A DNA stretch of 64,000 nucleotides from Pseudophaeobacter sp. (lineage in GTDB: Bacteria > Pseudomonadota > Alphaproteobacteria > Rhodobacterales > Rhodobacteraceae), in contig JALUXC010000010.1 in the NCBI GenBank assembly GCA_027019165.1, positions 148,035 through 212,034 of the forward strand, read 5' to 3'. Below are positions 49,632 through 59,474 of this stretch, one piece after another. A model generated the notes under the pieces. The model saw only the letters and a list, made by a program, of their open reading frames with translations. It ran no database searches and had not been told where the DNA came from. How positions within the stretch are numbered: position 1 is the stretch's first letter; every line of letters begins with the position of its first letter. The position numbers and the translations under genes are program-made.

Positions 49632-50468
49632 TCAGTAGCCGTACCCGTATCCGTAACCGCCGTACCCACCTTCGGCAAACTCGCACTTGTTGAGCACAAC
49701 GCCCAGCACATTGGTCTGCGAGGCAAGTTCACGTTCACATCGGTCGATTTCTTCGATTGTGCTGCGTCCGGCTGCCGCAACGATCAACACGCAGTCCACG
49801 TGCTGCATGAACGCCATTGTATCATCGTTCACGAGGACTGGTGGCATATCAAAGATCATTGTGTTGGGCTGATAATCCGCCTCAATGTCCGCCAGAATTT
49901 GCCCAATGCCATCGCCCAGCAGAATATCGGAAGCGTTGTGAACCGGGGCTGAGTTTGTCAGAAAGGCCAGATCGTCTCCGCCCAGAAAGGCCAGATCACC
50001 AAATCTGGCTCGCCCGGAAAGAACATCACCCACCGATCCCTTTTTGCCGTCTTTGCGATTGAGCCCCAACAGCCTGTTCTGGCTGGGGTTTCGCATATCG
50101 ATTTCCATCGAAATGGCGCGGGTGTTCGTTTGCCGAGCGATAGAGAATGCCAGGTTCAGAGAGATTGTGCTTTTTCCACAGGCCGGTGTTGGCGATGTGA
50201 TCGCCAAGCGCCGCCATCCATGTTCCTGCATGGTGCGCAGTGTTCGTGTCCGGAGCATGTCGAACGGGGTTGCCTCTGGATCCGAGCGCATAGACACGAT
50301 CCGGTTGCGGCGCAGGATACGATCCTGCAACTCAGCTTGGGGAATCTCGCTCCAGAGCGGTGGGGTCACAAGGTCACTTTCGGCTTGTCCCGGTGCGCGT
50401 GTGGCGCTCCCTTGACTGCCCTTCTGCTTTTCTCGTGCCTTGATGATTGCGGCTTGAAGGCGTTCCAT
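49632..50468 (-). CDS. CpsD/CapB-type tyrosine autokinase
   Basis: 278 residues. BY-kinase that controls polysaccharide length with the Wzz-like partner next to it. Walker A is TSPTPACGKSTISLN (96-101 differ from the usual PGEGKST), Walker A' is ISMEIDMRNPS (119-129) in place of LLIDADLRRP, and Walker B is TMIFDMPPVL. The C-terminal tail is a tyrosine cluster, YGGYGYGYGY, the autophosphorylation site. Although key residues vary, the nucleotide-binding Lys99 and Ser100 are present. It ends the leftward trio with Wzz and the ATPase. In the exosortase-associated type (TIGR03018-like) these three are found together. Confidence 0.9.
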   Translation of the reverse strand: MERLQAAIIKAREKQKGSQGSATRAPGQAESDLVTPPLWSEIPQAELQDRILRRNRIVSMRSDPEATPFDMLRTRTLRTMQEHGWRRLAITSPTPACGKSTISLNLAFSIARQTNTRAISMEIDMRNPSQNRLLGLNRKDGKKGSVGDVLSGRARFGDLAFLGGDDLAFLTNSAPVHNASDILLGDGIGQILADIEADYQPNTMIFDMPPVLVNDDTMAFMQHVDCVLIVAAAGRSTIEEIDRCERELASQTNVLGVVLNKCEFAEGGYGGYGYGYGY

Positions 50469-50486
50469 CGAAATTCCGCTCCGTAC

Positions 50487-52079
50487 TCAGATAAATTGGC
50501 CTAGTCCGACCCGGTCGAGCACACGCTCAAGGATCGGAGCAAGCGGGGCAACATGCTGATCAACATACCAGAGGGTCGACGGTACACCGACGCCAATAAG
50601 AAGGAGTATACCAAGCACTGTACTGCGCCGGCGCATCCGCTCGGACTGTGTTGTCATATAGGGGATTGTCGCAAAGGCGCTGATTTGCAGCCCGTTTTCC
50701 AGATCGCGCGGCCTACGCACGGAATTGTTCAACAGTTCACGTACCGCAAAGAGCAAAATCCCTAGGAACAAGCCGCCCATCATGCCGCTGACAGCGATGA
50801 TCGGACGATTGGGGCTGGTTGGCTGCTCAGCCGGAACAGCTTGTTCCACCACCGAGATACGCTGACCGCGAGACAGAGATTCGATCATGCTCCCGGTTTC
50901 CGCGCGCGCCTTGTTGGCGACGGCCTGATTATACTGCTCCTGCAGGTTCTGGTAGTCACGCTCCATCGCCGAAAGGGTCACTGTATTGCCCGGCGTCGCT
51001 TCGATGGTTTCAGAAATTCTCTCCATGCGTTCTTCTGCCGCGACACGCTGGTCCTCAATGTATCCGATCTGCGCATCGATGTCCGCAATCTGAATATCAA
51101 ACAGCGACATCTCGAGGCTCCGGTCCGAGGTGTCGATCACAGGCGCTGCACGCGGTGGCAGGGCTGCAACAGCCGCTTCGGCGGCTTCGATCTGGGACTT
51201 CAGCAACGTCATGCGTGGGTTTGTTTCAGAGAGGGTTGCTGCGAGGCGGGCATATTCGCGACGCAACTCGGCGAGTTGGATCTCTTCAGGGCGGGCCTGC
51301 GATGTGATCGACGTCGTCGGGCCGCGGCGGTCATTGAAATTGATTTGCCCGGTTGTCTCGAAGAGGGTGATCAACTGCTCGCGGCGATCCTGAAGGGCGC
51401 TTTTTTCACGCTCGAGCTGCAGGATGCGCTCTTGCAAGGCGTTTTGCTGGCTGCGGCGAAACTCAAGGCTGTCTGGCAGCGCTTCAAGGTTCTGCTCCTG
51501 AAACTGCAGGATCTGCGCGCTGATCTGACTGAGTGCCTGCTCCAGGCGCTCCACTTCCTGAGTGAAAAAGTCGAGCGTTTGGCGCGCCACGTTTGTCCGC
51601 ATGCGGACGTTTTCCTGCAGGATCAACGTAACGACTTCATTTGTAGTTTGAGCACTTGTCTGAGCGTTGGGAGCTTCAAAGCTTACGGTGACAATCGTCG
51701 CGGAGCGTTCACCCCGGCGAACCTGGGATTTGACGGTCTCAATGCCGATCCGACTGCGCAGGTTTTTGACCTTGTCATCGGCGATCATGCCAGGGTTGTC
51801 GGCGTAAAGGTTTTGATTGTTGGCCAGGTCCAGAAGGATTTCACGGCTCAGGATGCGCTGACGGATGATCTGAAGCGCCTCGATTTCGCCGGTTCGCACT
51901 GTTGTTGCGGCCAGCTCATCGGGTATCTGTTCTGATTCCACGATCAAGGTCGCCTGCGATCTGTAGACCGGAGGCAGTGCAAGAGCGATCGCCACGCCAA
52001 CAATCGTTCCAATTGCAGTCAGGATGAACACATAGGGCAAGTGGCGGCGAAAAAGTCGCCAGAAGTAGTGCAGTTCCAT
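50487..52079 (-). CDS. Polysaccharide co-polymerase / chain-length determinant (Wzz/GumC type)
   Basis: 530 residues: N-terminal membrane helix (YVFILTAIGTIVGVAIALALP) and Wzz motif ALPPVYRSQATLIVESEQIP, a long periplasmic coiled coil (EVERLEQALSQISAQILQFQEQN, LQERILQLEREKSALQDRREQL), and a C-terminal helix (PNRPIIAVSGMMGGLFLGILLFAV) preceded by a Pro-rich turn. It sets chain length and joins the kinase on the cytoplasmic side. It matches the exosortase-associated chain-length determinant family (TIGR03007-like) and is 18 bp from the kinase gene and 12 bp from the ATPase gene. Confidence 0.9.
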   Translation of the reverse strand: MELHYFWRLFRRHLPYVFILTAIGTIVGVAIALALPPVYRSQATLIVESEQIPDELAATTVRTGEIEALQIIRQRILSREILLDLANNQNLYADNPGMIADDKVKNLRSRIGIETVKSQVRRGERSATIVTVSFEAPNAQTSAQTTNEVVTLILQENVRMRTNVARQTLDFFTQEVERLEQALSQISAQILQFQEQNLEALPDSLEFRRSQQNALQERILQLEREKSALQDRREQLITLFETTGQINFNDRRGPTTSITSQARPEEIQLAELRREYARLAATLSETNPRMTLLKSQIEAAEAAVAALPPRAAPVIDTSDRSLEMSLFDIQIADIDAQIGYIEDQRVAAEERMERISETIEATPGNTVTLSAMERDYQNLQEQYNQAVANKARAETGSMIESLSRGQRISVVEQAVPAEQPTSPNRPIIAVSGMMGGLFLGILLFAVRELLNNSVRRPRDLENGLQISAFATIPYMTTQSERMRRRSTVLGILLLIGVGVPSTLWYVDQHVAPLAPILERVLDRVGLGQFI

Positions 52080-52091
52080 CTCGGCCTAGTC

Positions 52092-53009
52092 CTATTTCTT
52101 ATCATCGCCGCTAAGGCGGTCATTCACATTGGGCGGCGATTGTTCCCCAAGAACAAGCCGTAGTGGATGCGCCCGCCCGGCGCAGAAAAACAGCTGATCG
52201 TCCAGGACTTCCTGCACAATCGCGCCGTCCACATATTGCTGTTCAGCCTCAAACGCATAGAGCAGCGCAAAGTCGCACAGTTGGTTGATGAGGCGTGGAA
52301 TGCCTCCCGTGACCTGTCGGATCTTCGCAAAGGTCTCTGGCAGGAATATTTCGCCCTTCGCCCCGGCCACATGCAGCCGGTGATTGATATAGCTTTCGAC
52401 ATCCGCATCCCCGAGGCGCGGAAGGAAGACGCTGGCGGAAATGCGCTGCGCCAGCTGAGTCATGTCCGATTGCATGATAATGTCGCGCAATTCGGGCTGT
52501 CCCACCAGAACCAATTGAACAAGTTCGTGCTCAGCAAAGTTGATGTTGGTGACCATTCTGAGCTGCTCAAGCGAGTCGCGCCCCAGATTCTGCGCCTCAT
52601 CAAAGATCAGTATGACGCGTCGACCCTTGCCGTACTCGTCGATCAGGAATTCTTCGAAACGCCGGCTCAACGCCGCGTAGGGTTCTTCCTCGCCGTAGTC
52701 CTGTTCGAGTGATGTCAATATCAGCCGCATCAGGTCTGCACGGTCCGTTGCAGTGGAGTTCGAGATGAAGCCGATCACAAGGTCATCAGAAACTGTCTTG
52801 AGAAGGTCGCGAAGAAGGGTGGTTTTCCCAGAGCCAACCTCACCGGTGACCAATGTAATCGGCGCGCGCGCGATCAGACCGTATTGCAAAACCGCGCTCG
52901 CCTTTTTGTGCGTGCGCGACCAGAAGACAAAGTCGGGATCTGGCACCAGGGTGAACGGCCGCCGTTCAAATCCGAAGTGTTCTAGGTAGATATCAAAACT
53001 GAAATTCAT
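52092..53009 (-). CDS. ExeA/GspA-like AAA ATPase of the exosortase system
   Basis: 305 residues from the ATG at 53009 (MNFSFDIYLEHFGFERRPFTLVPDPDFV). TLVTGEVGSGKTTLLRDLL is Walker A, ILIFDEAQNLGRDSL Walker B, and NQLCDFALLYAFEA lies in the ExeA-like C-terminal helical part. This is the ATPase regularly seen in PEP-CTERM/XrtA loci (TIGR03015-like), probably powering assembly of the export machine. An upstream ATG (53057) gives a 16-residue extension rich in Cys, judged unlikely. First gene of the leftward trio. Confidence 0.9.
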   Translation of the reverse strand: MNFSFDIYLEHFGFERRPFTLVPDPDFVFWSRTHKKASAVLQYGLIARAPITLVTGEVGSGKTTLLRDLLKTVSDDLVIGFISNSTATDRADLMRLILTSLEQDYGEEEPYAALSRRFEEFLIDEYGKGRRVILIFDEAQNLGRDSLEQLRMVTNINFAEHELVQLVLVGQPELRDIIMQSDMTQLAQRISASVFLPRLGDADVESYINHRLHVAGAKGEIFLPETFAKIRQVTGGIPRLINQLCDFALLYAFEAEQQYVDGAIVQEVLDDQLFFCAGRAHPLRLVLGEQSPPNVNDRLSGDDKK

Positions 53010-53329
53010 GGTACATCCGAACTGCGTGCAAGGCACGAAAATGTGGGCACAACACAACGGTCCGTTGGTAACCGTTCTGTTTTCTTATGGCAATTGCTTC
53101 GGCCTTCCACGGGGGTACCTATCGCAAAATTCCCCCTGATGCGAGTTAATGGGTGGCAACTAGGCTGATTGTGTCTGATTTGCGCACAGCAAAAGCAGTG
53201 TTTCACTGTGTCGCTGGCATAATGGGGCTAGTTTCGGCAAATGCGGTACGGTTTCCCCATGAACAGTTATTGACTAGATGCTACCTACTTGAGCGGTCGA
53301 TTCTCTGCTCGAATGTCAATGGGGTCAAA
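53010..53329. promoter_or_regulatory. Divergent promoter region of ATPase and prsT genes
   Basis: About 320 bp between the leftward ATPase and the rightward TPR lipoprotein, both in the export locus. I see no gene. It must hold promoters for both directions, but I could not mark the boxes with confidence. An in-frame ATG at 53222 would extend prsT upstream; see that entry. Confidence 0.4.
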
Positions 53330-55753
53330 TTGAGACGTTTTGTTATAGCTTTCTTTATGGTCGCAACGCTGGCTGCATGTCAAAGCAGTGAAGAGCGTGC
53401 GGAGGCCTATTATCAGTCCGCGCTTGAGTTGCTTGAAGAGGGGGACGTTGAGCGCGCCCTGATCGAGTTGCGGAACGTATTCGATAACAACACGCTCCAT
53501 CGCGAAGCGCGGCGGCTTTATGCGGACCTTGTTCTGGAAAGCGGAAACGTCCGCGAAGCCTATGGGCAATACCTGCGACTGGTAGAGCAGTATCCCGACG
53601 CAGTTGACGTACGCAGGCTCCTGGCTGAGATCGCCCTGGACCTCGGCAATTTCAGCGAAGTGACACGCCACGGGACCGCAGTTTATGAAACTGCACCTGA
53701 GGTCCCTGAACACCAGGCGCTGATGATTTTTGTTGAGTATCGGGATGCGCGTCAAAGGCAGAACAACGTTGAGGCCGGCCAGGAAGTCGAAAAGGCAGAA
53801 GCACTGCTCAAAGAGCATCCAAACCTATCCACGGCCCTTCGCATTCTCGTTGACTGGCATGCGACCAGCCCGGCTCCGATGCGGGCGATACCTTATCTTG
53901 ATCGCCTGTTGGAGATGCACCCGGATTCAAGGCCGCTCCACATGGCGCGGCTGGCCGTGCTGCAGCGCGCCGGCGAAACCGAAGAGATCGGAAAACAGCT
54001 GCACTGGCTCTATGAGCGCTTCCCCGAAGACAGCGTGATCGCAGAGCAGCTTGTTCTATGGTACCGCGCGCAACGGGACTTTGACACTTTGGAAACGTTC
54101 CTGCGCGATCGCGCCGGGCCTGTTGACGGTCCGGTTGCGGGCCACATGGCTGTGGTGGAGCTCTTGGCGCAGACGCAAGGTCGGGAAGCGGCCCTGGCCG
54201 AGCTGAACAGACTGGCCGAAGCCAACGGCGAAACCGACCTGTCACGGCGCTATGCCCTTCAAGCCGCGCTTCTGGAGTTCAACGCCGGTGAGCAGGGGCC
54301 AGCGATGGCCGCCATGTTGCGGATCGTGGAGGAGGCCGAGCAGGCCGATCTTGTCAATGAGGCGCGTATCAGCCTGTCGCGAATGAAGGCGGCGACAGGC
54401 GCTGCCGACGAGGCCCGCGTTCTTGTCGAACAGGTCCTGGAGAGCGATCCGGGCAACGTGCCGGGGCTGGTTGCCCGCGCTGCCTGGAATATTCGCGAAG
54501 ACAAGCTGTCCCAAGCGATCACGGGGCTGCGTCAAGCCTTGGATCAGGACCCGCGGAATTCGGACACCCTGATCTTGCTGGCGGAAGCGCATCAGAAGAT
54601 GGGTAATATCGAGCTGGCAGAGCAGCGCCTGGCCCAGGCTGTAGAGGTGACCAACGCGGCTCCGCGCGAGGCATTGATCTATGGTCGGTACCAGATCGCG
54701 CGCGATCAACTTGCGGCGGCGGAACAGGTTCTGACGGATTCCTTCCGCACCTTTGGGGATCTGGAAGTCGCCCGGCTTCTTGGTCAGGTTCTGTTGCAGC
54801 GCGGCGACTTCGAGGGCGCCCGCGGAATCCTGGATCGTCTTGCAAACAGCGAAAACCCGAATGCCGCGCCTTTGGCCCGCGCCCTGCAGGCGGCCATCCT
54901 GTTCAACCAGAACAGAATAGAAGAGGGGTTGGCCTTCTTGCGTCAGACCGCTGGTGCGGAAGGCGAGAACGGTGACTTTGTATCTGCCCTGCAGATTCTG
55001 CGTGTTCAAATGATGTCTGGTCGTCTGGATGATGCGCGCAACCAACTCGCCGTGATGCGCAGCCAATTCCCCGACAATTTGGCTTTGCGTCTTCTCGAAG
55101 GAAACCTGGCTGGCTTGGAAGGCAAGCCGGAAGAGGCCATCCAGATCTACCAGACCCTGCACAATGAACACCCGGACGAGCCGATGGTCTTGCAAAGGTT
55201 CTATTCTGCGCTGCGCGAAGCCGGGCGCGTTGATGAGGCAAAGTCGATTCTGCAGGCCGGGCTTGATCGCCAGCCGGACGCGCATCAGCTGCTGATGCTG
55301 CGTGCCTATGAGTTGGAGCAGGATCTAGAGGCAGAGGGGGCAATCGAAGTTTACGAGCGCCTCTACAAAGAGAACCCCGACAGTCTGATTGTAGCCAACA
55401 ACCTTGCCAGCATGCTTGCGACCCATCGTGTCAATCCAGAGGACATCAAGCGCGCTTATACAATCGCTCAGCGGCTGAACGGCACCAAAATTCCGGCGAT
55501 GCTGGATACGCTGGGGTGGGTTCAGACGCTCAATGGGGAGTATGATGCGGCAATCCTGAATTTGCAGGCTGCCGCGCGCGGCTTGCCGAACAACCCCACT
55601 GTTGCTTTCAATCTGGCTCAGGCCTATGCCAAGGCAGGGCGTGCAGAAGAGGCGCGTGCGGAGTTGCAGCGTGGCTTTGATCTGGCGGGCGGAAATGAGG
55701 GTGTTCCCCAGTTTCAGCGTGCTTTGGATCTCAAAAACGAGCTGGGTGGGTAG
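53330..55753 (+). CDS. prsT: PrsT-like TPR-repeat lipoprotein
   Basis: 807 residues from a TTG start at 53330 preceded by GGGG; the first residues give LRRFVIAFFMVATLAACQSS, a lipoprotein signal with lipobox LAAC. Then come more than 15 tetratricopeptide repeats (for example AEAYYQSALELLEEGDVERALIELRNVF and ILLAEAHQKMGNIELAEQRLAQAV). It is the PEP-CTERM-system TPR lipoprotein (TIGR02917-like), thought to organise polysaccharide export in the periplasm. Upstream ATGs in the same frame (53153, 53222) have no signal-like start, so the TTG is favoured. It is followed by the export-protein gene. Confidence 0.85.
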   Translation: MRRFVIAFFMVATLAACQSSEERAEAYYQSALELLEEGDVERALIELRNVFDNNTLHREARRLYADLVLESGNVREAYGQYLRLVEQYPDAVDVRRLLAEIALDLGNFSEVTRHGTAVYETAPEVPEHQALMIFVEYRDARQRQNNVEAGQEVEKAEALLKEHPNLSTALRILVDWHATSPAPMRAIPYLDRLLEMHPDSRPLHMARLAVLQRAGETEEIGKQLHWLYERFPEDSVIAEQLVLWYRAQRDFDTLETFLRDRAGPVDGPVAGHMAVVELLAQTQGREAALAELNRLAEANGETDLSRRYALQAALLEFNAGEQGPAMAAMLRIVEEAEQADLVNEARISLSRMKAATGAADEARVLVEQVLESDPGNVPGLVARAAWNIREDKLSQAITGLRQALDQDPRNSDTLILLAEAHQKMGNIELAEQRLAQAVEVTNAAPREALIYGRYQIARDQLAAAEQVLTDSFRTFGDLEVARLLGQVLLQRGDFEGARGILDRLANSENPNAAPLARALQAAILFNQNRIEEGLAFLRQTAGAEGENGDFVSALQILRVQMMSGRLDDARNQLAVMRSQFPDNLALRLLEGNLAGLEGKPEEAIQIYQTLHNEHPDEPMVLQRFYSALREAGRVDEAKSILQAGLDRQPDAHQLLMLRAYELEQDLEAEGAIEVYERLYKENPDSLIVANNLASMLATHRVNPEDIKRAYTIAQRLNGTKIPAMLDTLGWVQTLNGEYDAAILNLQAAARGLPNNPTVAFNLAQAYAKAGRAEEARAELQRGFDLAGGNEGVPQFQRALDLKNELGG

Positions 55754-55909
55754 CGACGGAATAGGCTGAAAAACTGATGTGACCTACAGGGCACGGCTGG
55801 ATAGGAACGTCGGCTTTTCATTTGTCGATGGTAAATAAAGTGTGTAAATCTCGGCGCGTACGTCTAACGATTCTGGCGCGTGCTACGAATTTGGAGCAGG
55901 ATTTTCGAA

Positions 55910-56518
55910 ATGAAAACGAACAACAAAGCGATCGCTCTCTTTGCTTGGGTGATTATGGCCTGTGTAGGTATCATCGCCACTGGGGTTGAGGCTGCCAGCT
56001 ACAAGATCCGTTCGGGCGATGTGCTGCGGGTGGAAGTGCTTGAAGATGAATCGATCAATCGTGACGTTCTGGTCGGACCAGACGGAAGCATTTCTGTTCC
56101 TCTGGTCGGTGTTATCTCCGTTTCGGGTAACACCCTGACCGAGGCGAGCAGCCGTCTGGCAGGCGCGCTGGCACCCAATTTTGCAAATACTCCGAACGTC
56201 TTGGTGTCGTTGCGCGAGCGCAATAGCACAAGCGGTGGCTCGGTCTCTCGCAAGGTCTATGTGATCGGTGAGGTGAATAAGCCCGGCTATGTGGACGTGG
56301 ACCGGAATACGACCCTTTTGCAGGCTCTGGCTTTGGCCGGTGGCGTCACCGACTTTGCGGCCGTCAAGCGCATCCAGCTGCGCCGTGTGTCCGGTGGTTC
56401 CGAGACCGTGTATCGCTTCGACTACAGCAAAGTGCTGGACGGTGTAAGCAATGTTGGCACCAGCGCTGTCACCGGGGGCGATGTAATCGTTGTTCCCACC
56501 CGTCGCCTGTTTGAGTGA
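55910..56518 (+). CDS. Wza-like polysaccharide export protein
   Basis: 202 residues from the ATG at 55910 with GGAGCAGG upstream. Signal peptide (AIALFAWVIMACVGIIATGVEAA), then a polysaccharide biosynthesis/export domain (YKIRSGDVLRVEVLEDESINRDVLVGPDGSISVPLVG) and one SLBB domain (VYVIGEVNKPGYVDVDRNTTLLQALALAGGVTDFAAVKRIQLRR). It would form part of the outer-membrane gate. It is short compared with Wza (about 380), like the exosortase-linked type. The mature start lacks a lipobox Cys. It lies 12 bp ahead of the beta-barrel gene. Confidence 0.9.
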   Translation: MKTNNKAIALFAWVIMACVGIIATGVEAASYKIRSGDVLRVEVLEDESINRDVLVGPDGSISVPLVGVISVSGNTLTEASSRLAGALAPNFANTPNVLVSLRERNSTSGGSVSRKVYVIGEVNKPGYVDVDRNTTLLQALALAGGVTDFAAVKRIQLRRVSGGSETVYRFDYSKVLDGVSNVGTSAVTGGDVIVVPTRRLFE

Positions 56519-56530
56519 TCTTGGGGTGTT

Positions 56531-57784
56531 ATGAACCATCTAGGTAAAAGTCTGACCCTGTTCGCAGGGTTGATTTCCTTGTCTGTGTCTTCGCCCGCAG
56601 CGGGGCAAGACACCGGTGGCAAAACAATGCGTTTTGAGCTTTCGGAACGCGTCGAAGCGGTGCGAAATCCGACGCTCAACCCCGGACAGGATGACTCTGA
56701 GATTTTGTCTACGACAAACCTTGGGTACGAGTTGTCCAGCAAAACCCGCAGCGATGAGTTGTCTCTTCGTCTGCAAGCTGCGTTGCGTGTCCCGTTGGGA
56801 AGCAGTTCGGACGATCCGGATATCGACGATACCGGCGCCACTTTGAGCTATCGGCATATTGCGCCTGGGGCGACCTTTACGGCACTGGCGTCCATCCGTC
56901 GCAGAGACTTGTCGTATCTGAAATCATTCGATCTGGATGATGATGACGACATTGACGCGCTCAACAACACCGGCGACCGGATTAACTCCAGTCTGCAATT
57001 CGGGGTCGAGGTCGGAGAGGACAGGCCGTTTGGCTGGGGCGCTTCGGTCGGAGCAAGCCAAGTTCGTTACAAGAACCTTGGTGCGGGTTCGACCCTTACG
57101 GATTACGACAGTGAGAATGCAACGCTGACCGGGCGATTCGATCTGTCGCAAGTGACCCAGCTGACATCCAGCCTGAGCTATTCTCAAAGCCAGGAAGAAG
57201 GCAGCAGCCGATTGCGCACCTATGGTGCAAACTTCGCGCTTAGCTATCTGCGCGATACAAGCGAGTACCGCACCTCCCTGTCGTTCGCCTGGCCAGATCA
57301 ATCGAATGACCGCGTTACGTTGACGGTGGGAAACACAACTCAGTTCAGCGATCGTGGACAAATCTCTTTTGACGTTGGGGGAACCTTCTCGGACGGGGGC
57401 TCAACACAGTTTGTTGGCCGCCTAGACTACCAAAACCAGCTGACACCCAACAGTAATGCGCGCGTCAACATACAACGTCAGGTGAGCGACGCCAGCGATG
57501 GCGCGGTCGTTCTGCGGACACGCGGGCAGGTTGGATACGATTACTCAGTGACGCCTTTGGCAACACTGGCTTTTGATCTACGCTATCTGGAGCGCGAAAA
57601 CCTCAGCAATGGTTCCGATCTTGAGGAATATGGCGTGAGCGTGAGCGTGAATCGCCAGTTGACGACGGACTGGTTGCTGACCGTTGGGCTGGGGCAAACG
57701 TCACGCAAGGAAACCGGGCTTGCGACAGCCAAGTCGGAAACAATTTACTTTTCCATTGGGCGGGCGTGGACCGGCAGGTTCTGA
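56531..57784 (+). CDS. Outer-membrane beta-barrel protein of the export system
   Basis: 417 residues: signal peptide (SLTLFAGLISLSVSSPAAGQ) and then alternating polar/hydrophobic strands for the rest (ELSLRLQAALRVPLGSSS, LRTYGANFALSYLRDTSEYRTSLSFAWP, SIGRAWTGRF at the end). The terminal Phe and strand pattern mark a barrel; it matches the PEP-CTERM-associated outer-membrane barrel group (TIGR03016-like). It probably provides the outer pore next to the Wza-like protein. GGGG precedes the ATG. Complete. Confidence 0.85.
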   Translation: MNHLGKSLTLFAGLISLSVSSPAAGQDTGGKTMRFELSERVEAVRNPTLNPGQDDSEILSTTNLGYELSSKTRSDELSLRLQAALRVPLGSSSDDPDIDDTGATLSYRHIAPGATFTALASIRRRDLSYLKSFDLDDDDDIDALNNTGDRINSSLQFGVEVGEDRPFGWGASVGASQVRYKNLGAGSTLTDYDSENATLTGRFDLSQVTQLTSSLSYSQSQEEGSSRLRTYGANFALSYLRDTSEYRTSLSFAWPDQSNDRVTLTVGNTTQFSDRGQISFDVGGTFSDGGSTQFVGRLDYQNQLTPNSNARVNIQRQVSDASDGAVVLRTRGQVGYDYSVTPLATLAFDLRYLERENLSNGSDLEEYGVSVSVNRQLTTDWLLTVGLGQTSRKETGLATAKSETIYFSIGRAWTGRF

Positions 57785-57875
57785 AACACTAGGTTGATGT
57801 GAAATGCATGCGCCAAGATGGGCTTGGATGATCTGATCCAAGCCACCTCTTGTTTGTTTATTCGGGATTATTGCG

Positions 57876-59474
57876 ATGCCCACTGGACCCTCTGTTGCCA
57901 ATCCCTCTGTGTTGCAAGGCCGAATGCCTGTCGGCGTCATCCTTCTGGTTCTGCTGTGCATGGTCAGTGCACCTGTGCTGTGGCTGGGTATTTCATCTCT
58001 GCTAGAAGTCTGGGTCACACCCGAATACAGCCACGGTCCGCTGATCCCGCTGATTTCTCTCTACCTTTTCCTTCGGGAGCTGCGGGACAAGGAACCGGTT
58101 GCCAGGACGACGCCGGTAAACCGCCGTCCCGGCGTTCTGGTGATCCTCGGCGCTCTTTTGCTTGCTGTGATCGGAAATCTTGCCTCCGTGCCGGATCTGG
58201 TCGCATACGCTCTGATCATTTGGGTTGGTGGGGTCGTCCTCGTCTGTTTTGGGTGGGCAGAAGGTCGCCGCCATCAGATGCCGGTATTGCATCTGATCTT
58301 CATGCTGCCATTGCCACAGATCCTGTATTGGAAGCTGACGATCTTCCTGCAGGGTGTCTCCTCTGAACTTGGGGTCTGGTTCATCAAGCTCGCCGCCGTG
58401 CCGGTCTACCTTGATGGCAACATTATTGATCTCGGGCCCTATAAGCTTCAGGTGGCCGAAGCCTGTTCGGGGCTGCGTTATCTGTTCCCGATCCTCAGCT
58501 TTTCCTACCTGACCGCAATTCTGTACCGAGGGCCTTTCTGGCATAAGGCCTTTCTCTTTGCCTTTGCGGCGCCGCTCACGGTGTTCATGAATGCCTTCCG
58601 CATTGGCGTGATCGGTGTGCTGGTGAATTCTTATGGGATCGAACAGGCGGACGGATTTTTGCACTTCTTCGAAGGCTGGGTGATCTTTGGCGCATGTGTC
58701 GCCATACTGTTCCTTACCGCGGTCCTGTTGCAACGTCTGAACCGCAGTCATCTCAGCCTCGCAGAAACCATCGACATGGATTTCAATGGCCTCGGCGGTG
58801 AGGCAGCCAAGGTGATGACGTTCCCGGCAAACCGCGCCCTGACCGCTTCGGTGGTACTCAGTCTTCTGATCTCTGCCACTTATGTTCTGACGCCGCATGC
58901 GGACAATGAGCCCCCGCGGCGGGATTCCTTTGCCTTGTTCCCAAGTCGGCTGGATGGATGGTCAGGGTTCTTCAGCACGCTGGAGCCAAATGTCGAAAAG
59001 GTGCTTGGCGCAACTGACTATGCGAACTCCGCCTATATTGGTCCAGACTCGGACATTCCTGTTGAGTTTTTCGCGGCCTGGTACAGGAGCCAGACCGAAG
59101 GGGAGGGGATCCATTCCCCTGAGGTCTGCCTGCCAAATGGTGGTTGGGAGATCTTCTCTTTGGATCCCTATGAGGTGTCTATGCCCGAAACGGTCTATGG
59201 CACATTCACGGTAAACCGCGCCATCGTCGAAAAGGGGTTCGAGCGCCAGTTGGTCTACTATTGGTTCGAGCAGCGTGGAACTCGGATGACAAATGACGTG
59301 ACCGCCAAATTGTCCGTCCTGCGGGACACTGTGATACGGGGGCGCAGCGACGGCGCCATGGTGCGCTTTGTAACCCGTATCGATCCAGACGAAACAGAAG
59401 GTGACGCGACGCGTCGGCTCGAAGAGCTCATGTCCCGTGTTCTCAAGATCCTGCCCCGATACATCCCTGAATAG
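57876..59474 (+). CDS. xrtD: Exosortase XrtD with C-terminal EpsI domain
   Basis: 532 residues. The first 300 form the exosortase core with about eight membrane helices and the transpeptidase triad Cys197 (VAEACSGLRYLFP), Arg242 (FRIGVIG) and His263 (FLHFFEGW). From about 335 a periplasmic EpsI domain follows (EFFAAWYRSQTEGEGIHSPEVCLPNGGWEI). The enzyme cleaves VPxPA-tailed proteins such as those at 48011 and 59876 and likely joins them to a surface carrier. VPLPA-specific exosortases of this size are named XrtD. It sits in line with the export genes. Confidence 0.92.
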   Translation: MPTGPSVANPSVLQGRMPVGVILLVLLCMVSAPVLWLGISSLLEVWVTPEYSHGPLIPLISLYLFLRELRDKEPVARTTPVNRRPGVLVILGALLLAVIGNLASVPDLVAYALIIWVGGVVLVCFGWAEGRRHQMPVLHLIFMLPLPQILYWKLTIFLQGVSSELGVWFIKLAAVPVYLDGNIIDLGPYKLQVAEACSGLRYLFPILSFSYLTAILYRGPFWHKAFLFAFAAPLTVFMNAFRIGVIGVLVNSYGIEQADGFLHFFEGWVIFGACVAILFLTAVLLQRLNRSHLSLAETIDMDFNGLGGEAAKVMTFPANRALTASVVLSLLISATYVLTPHADNEPPRRDSFALFPSRLDGWSGFFSTLEPNVEKVLGATDYANSAYIGPDSDIPVEFFAAWYRSQTEGEGIHSPEVCLPNGGWEIFSLDPYEVSMPETVYGTFTVNRAIVEKGFERQLVYYWFEQRGTRMTNDVTAKLSVLRDTVIRGRSDGAMVRFVTRIDPDETEGDATRRLEELMSRVLKILPRYIPE

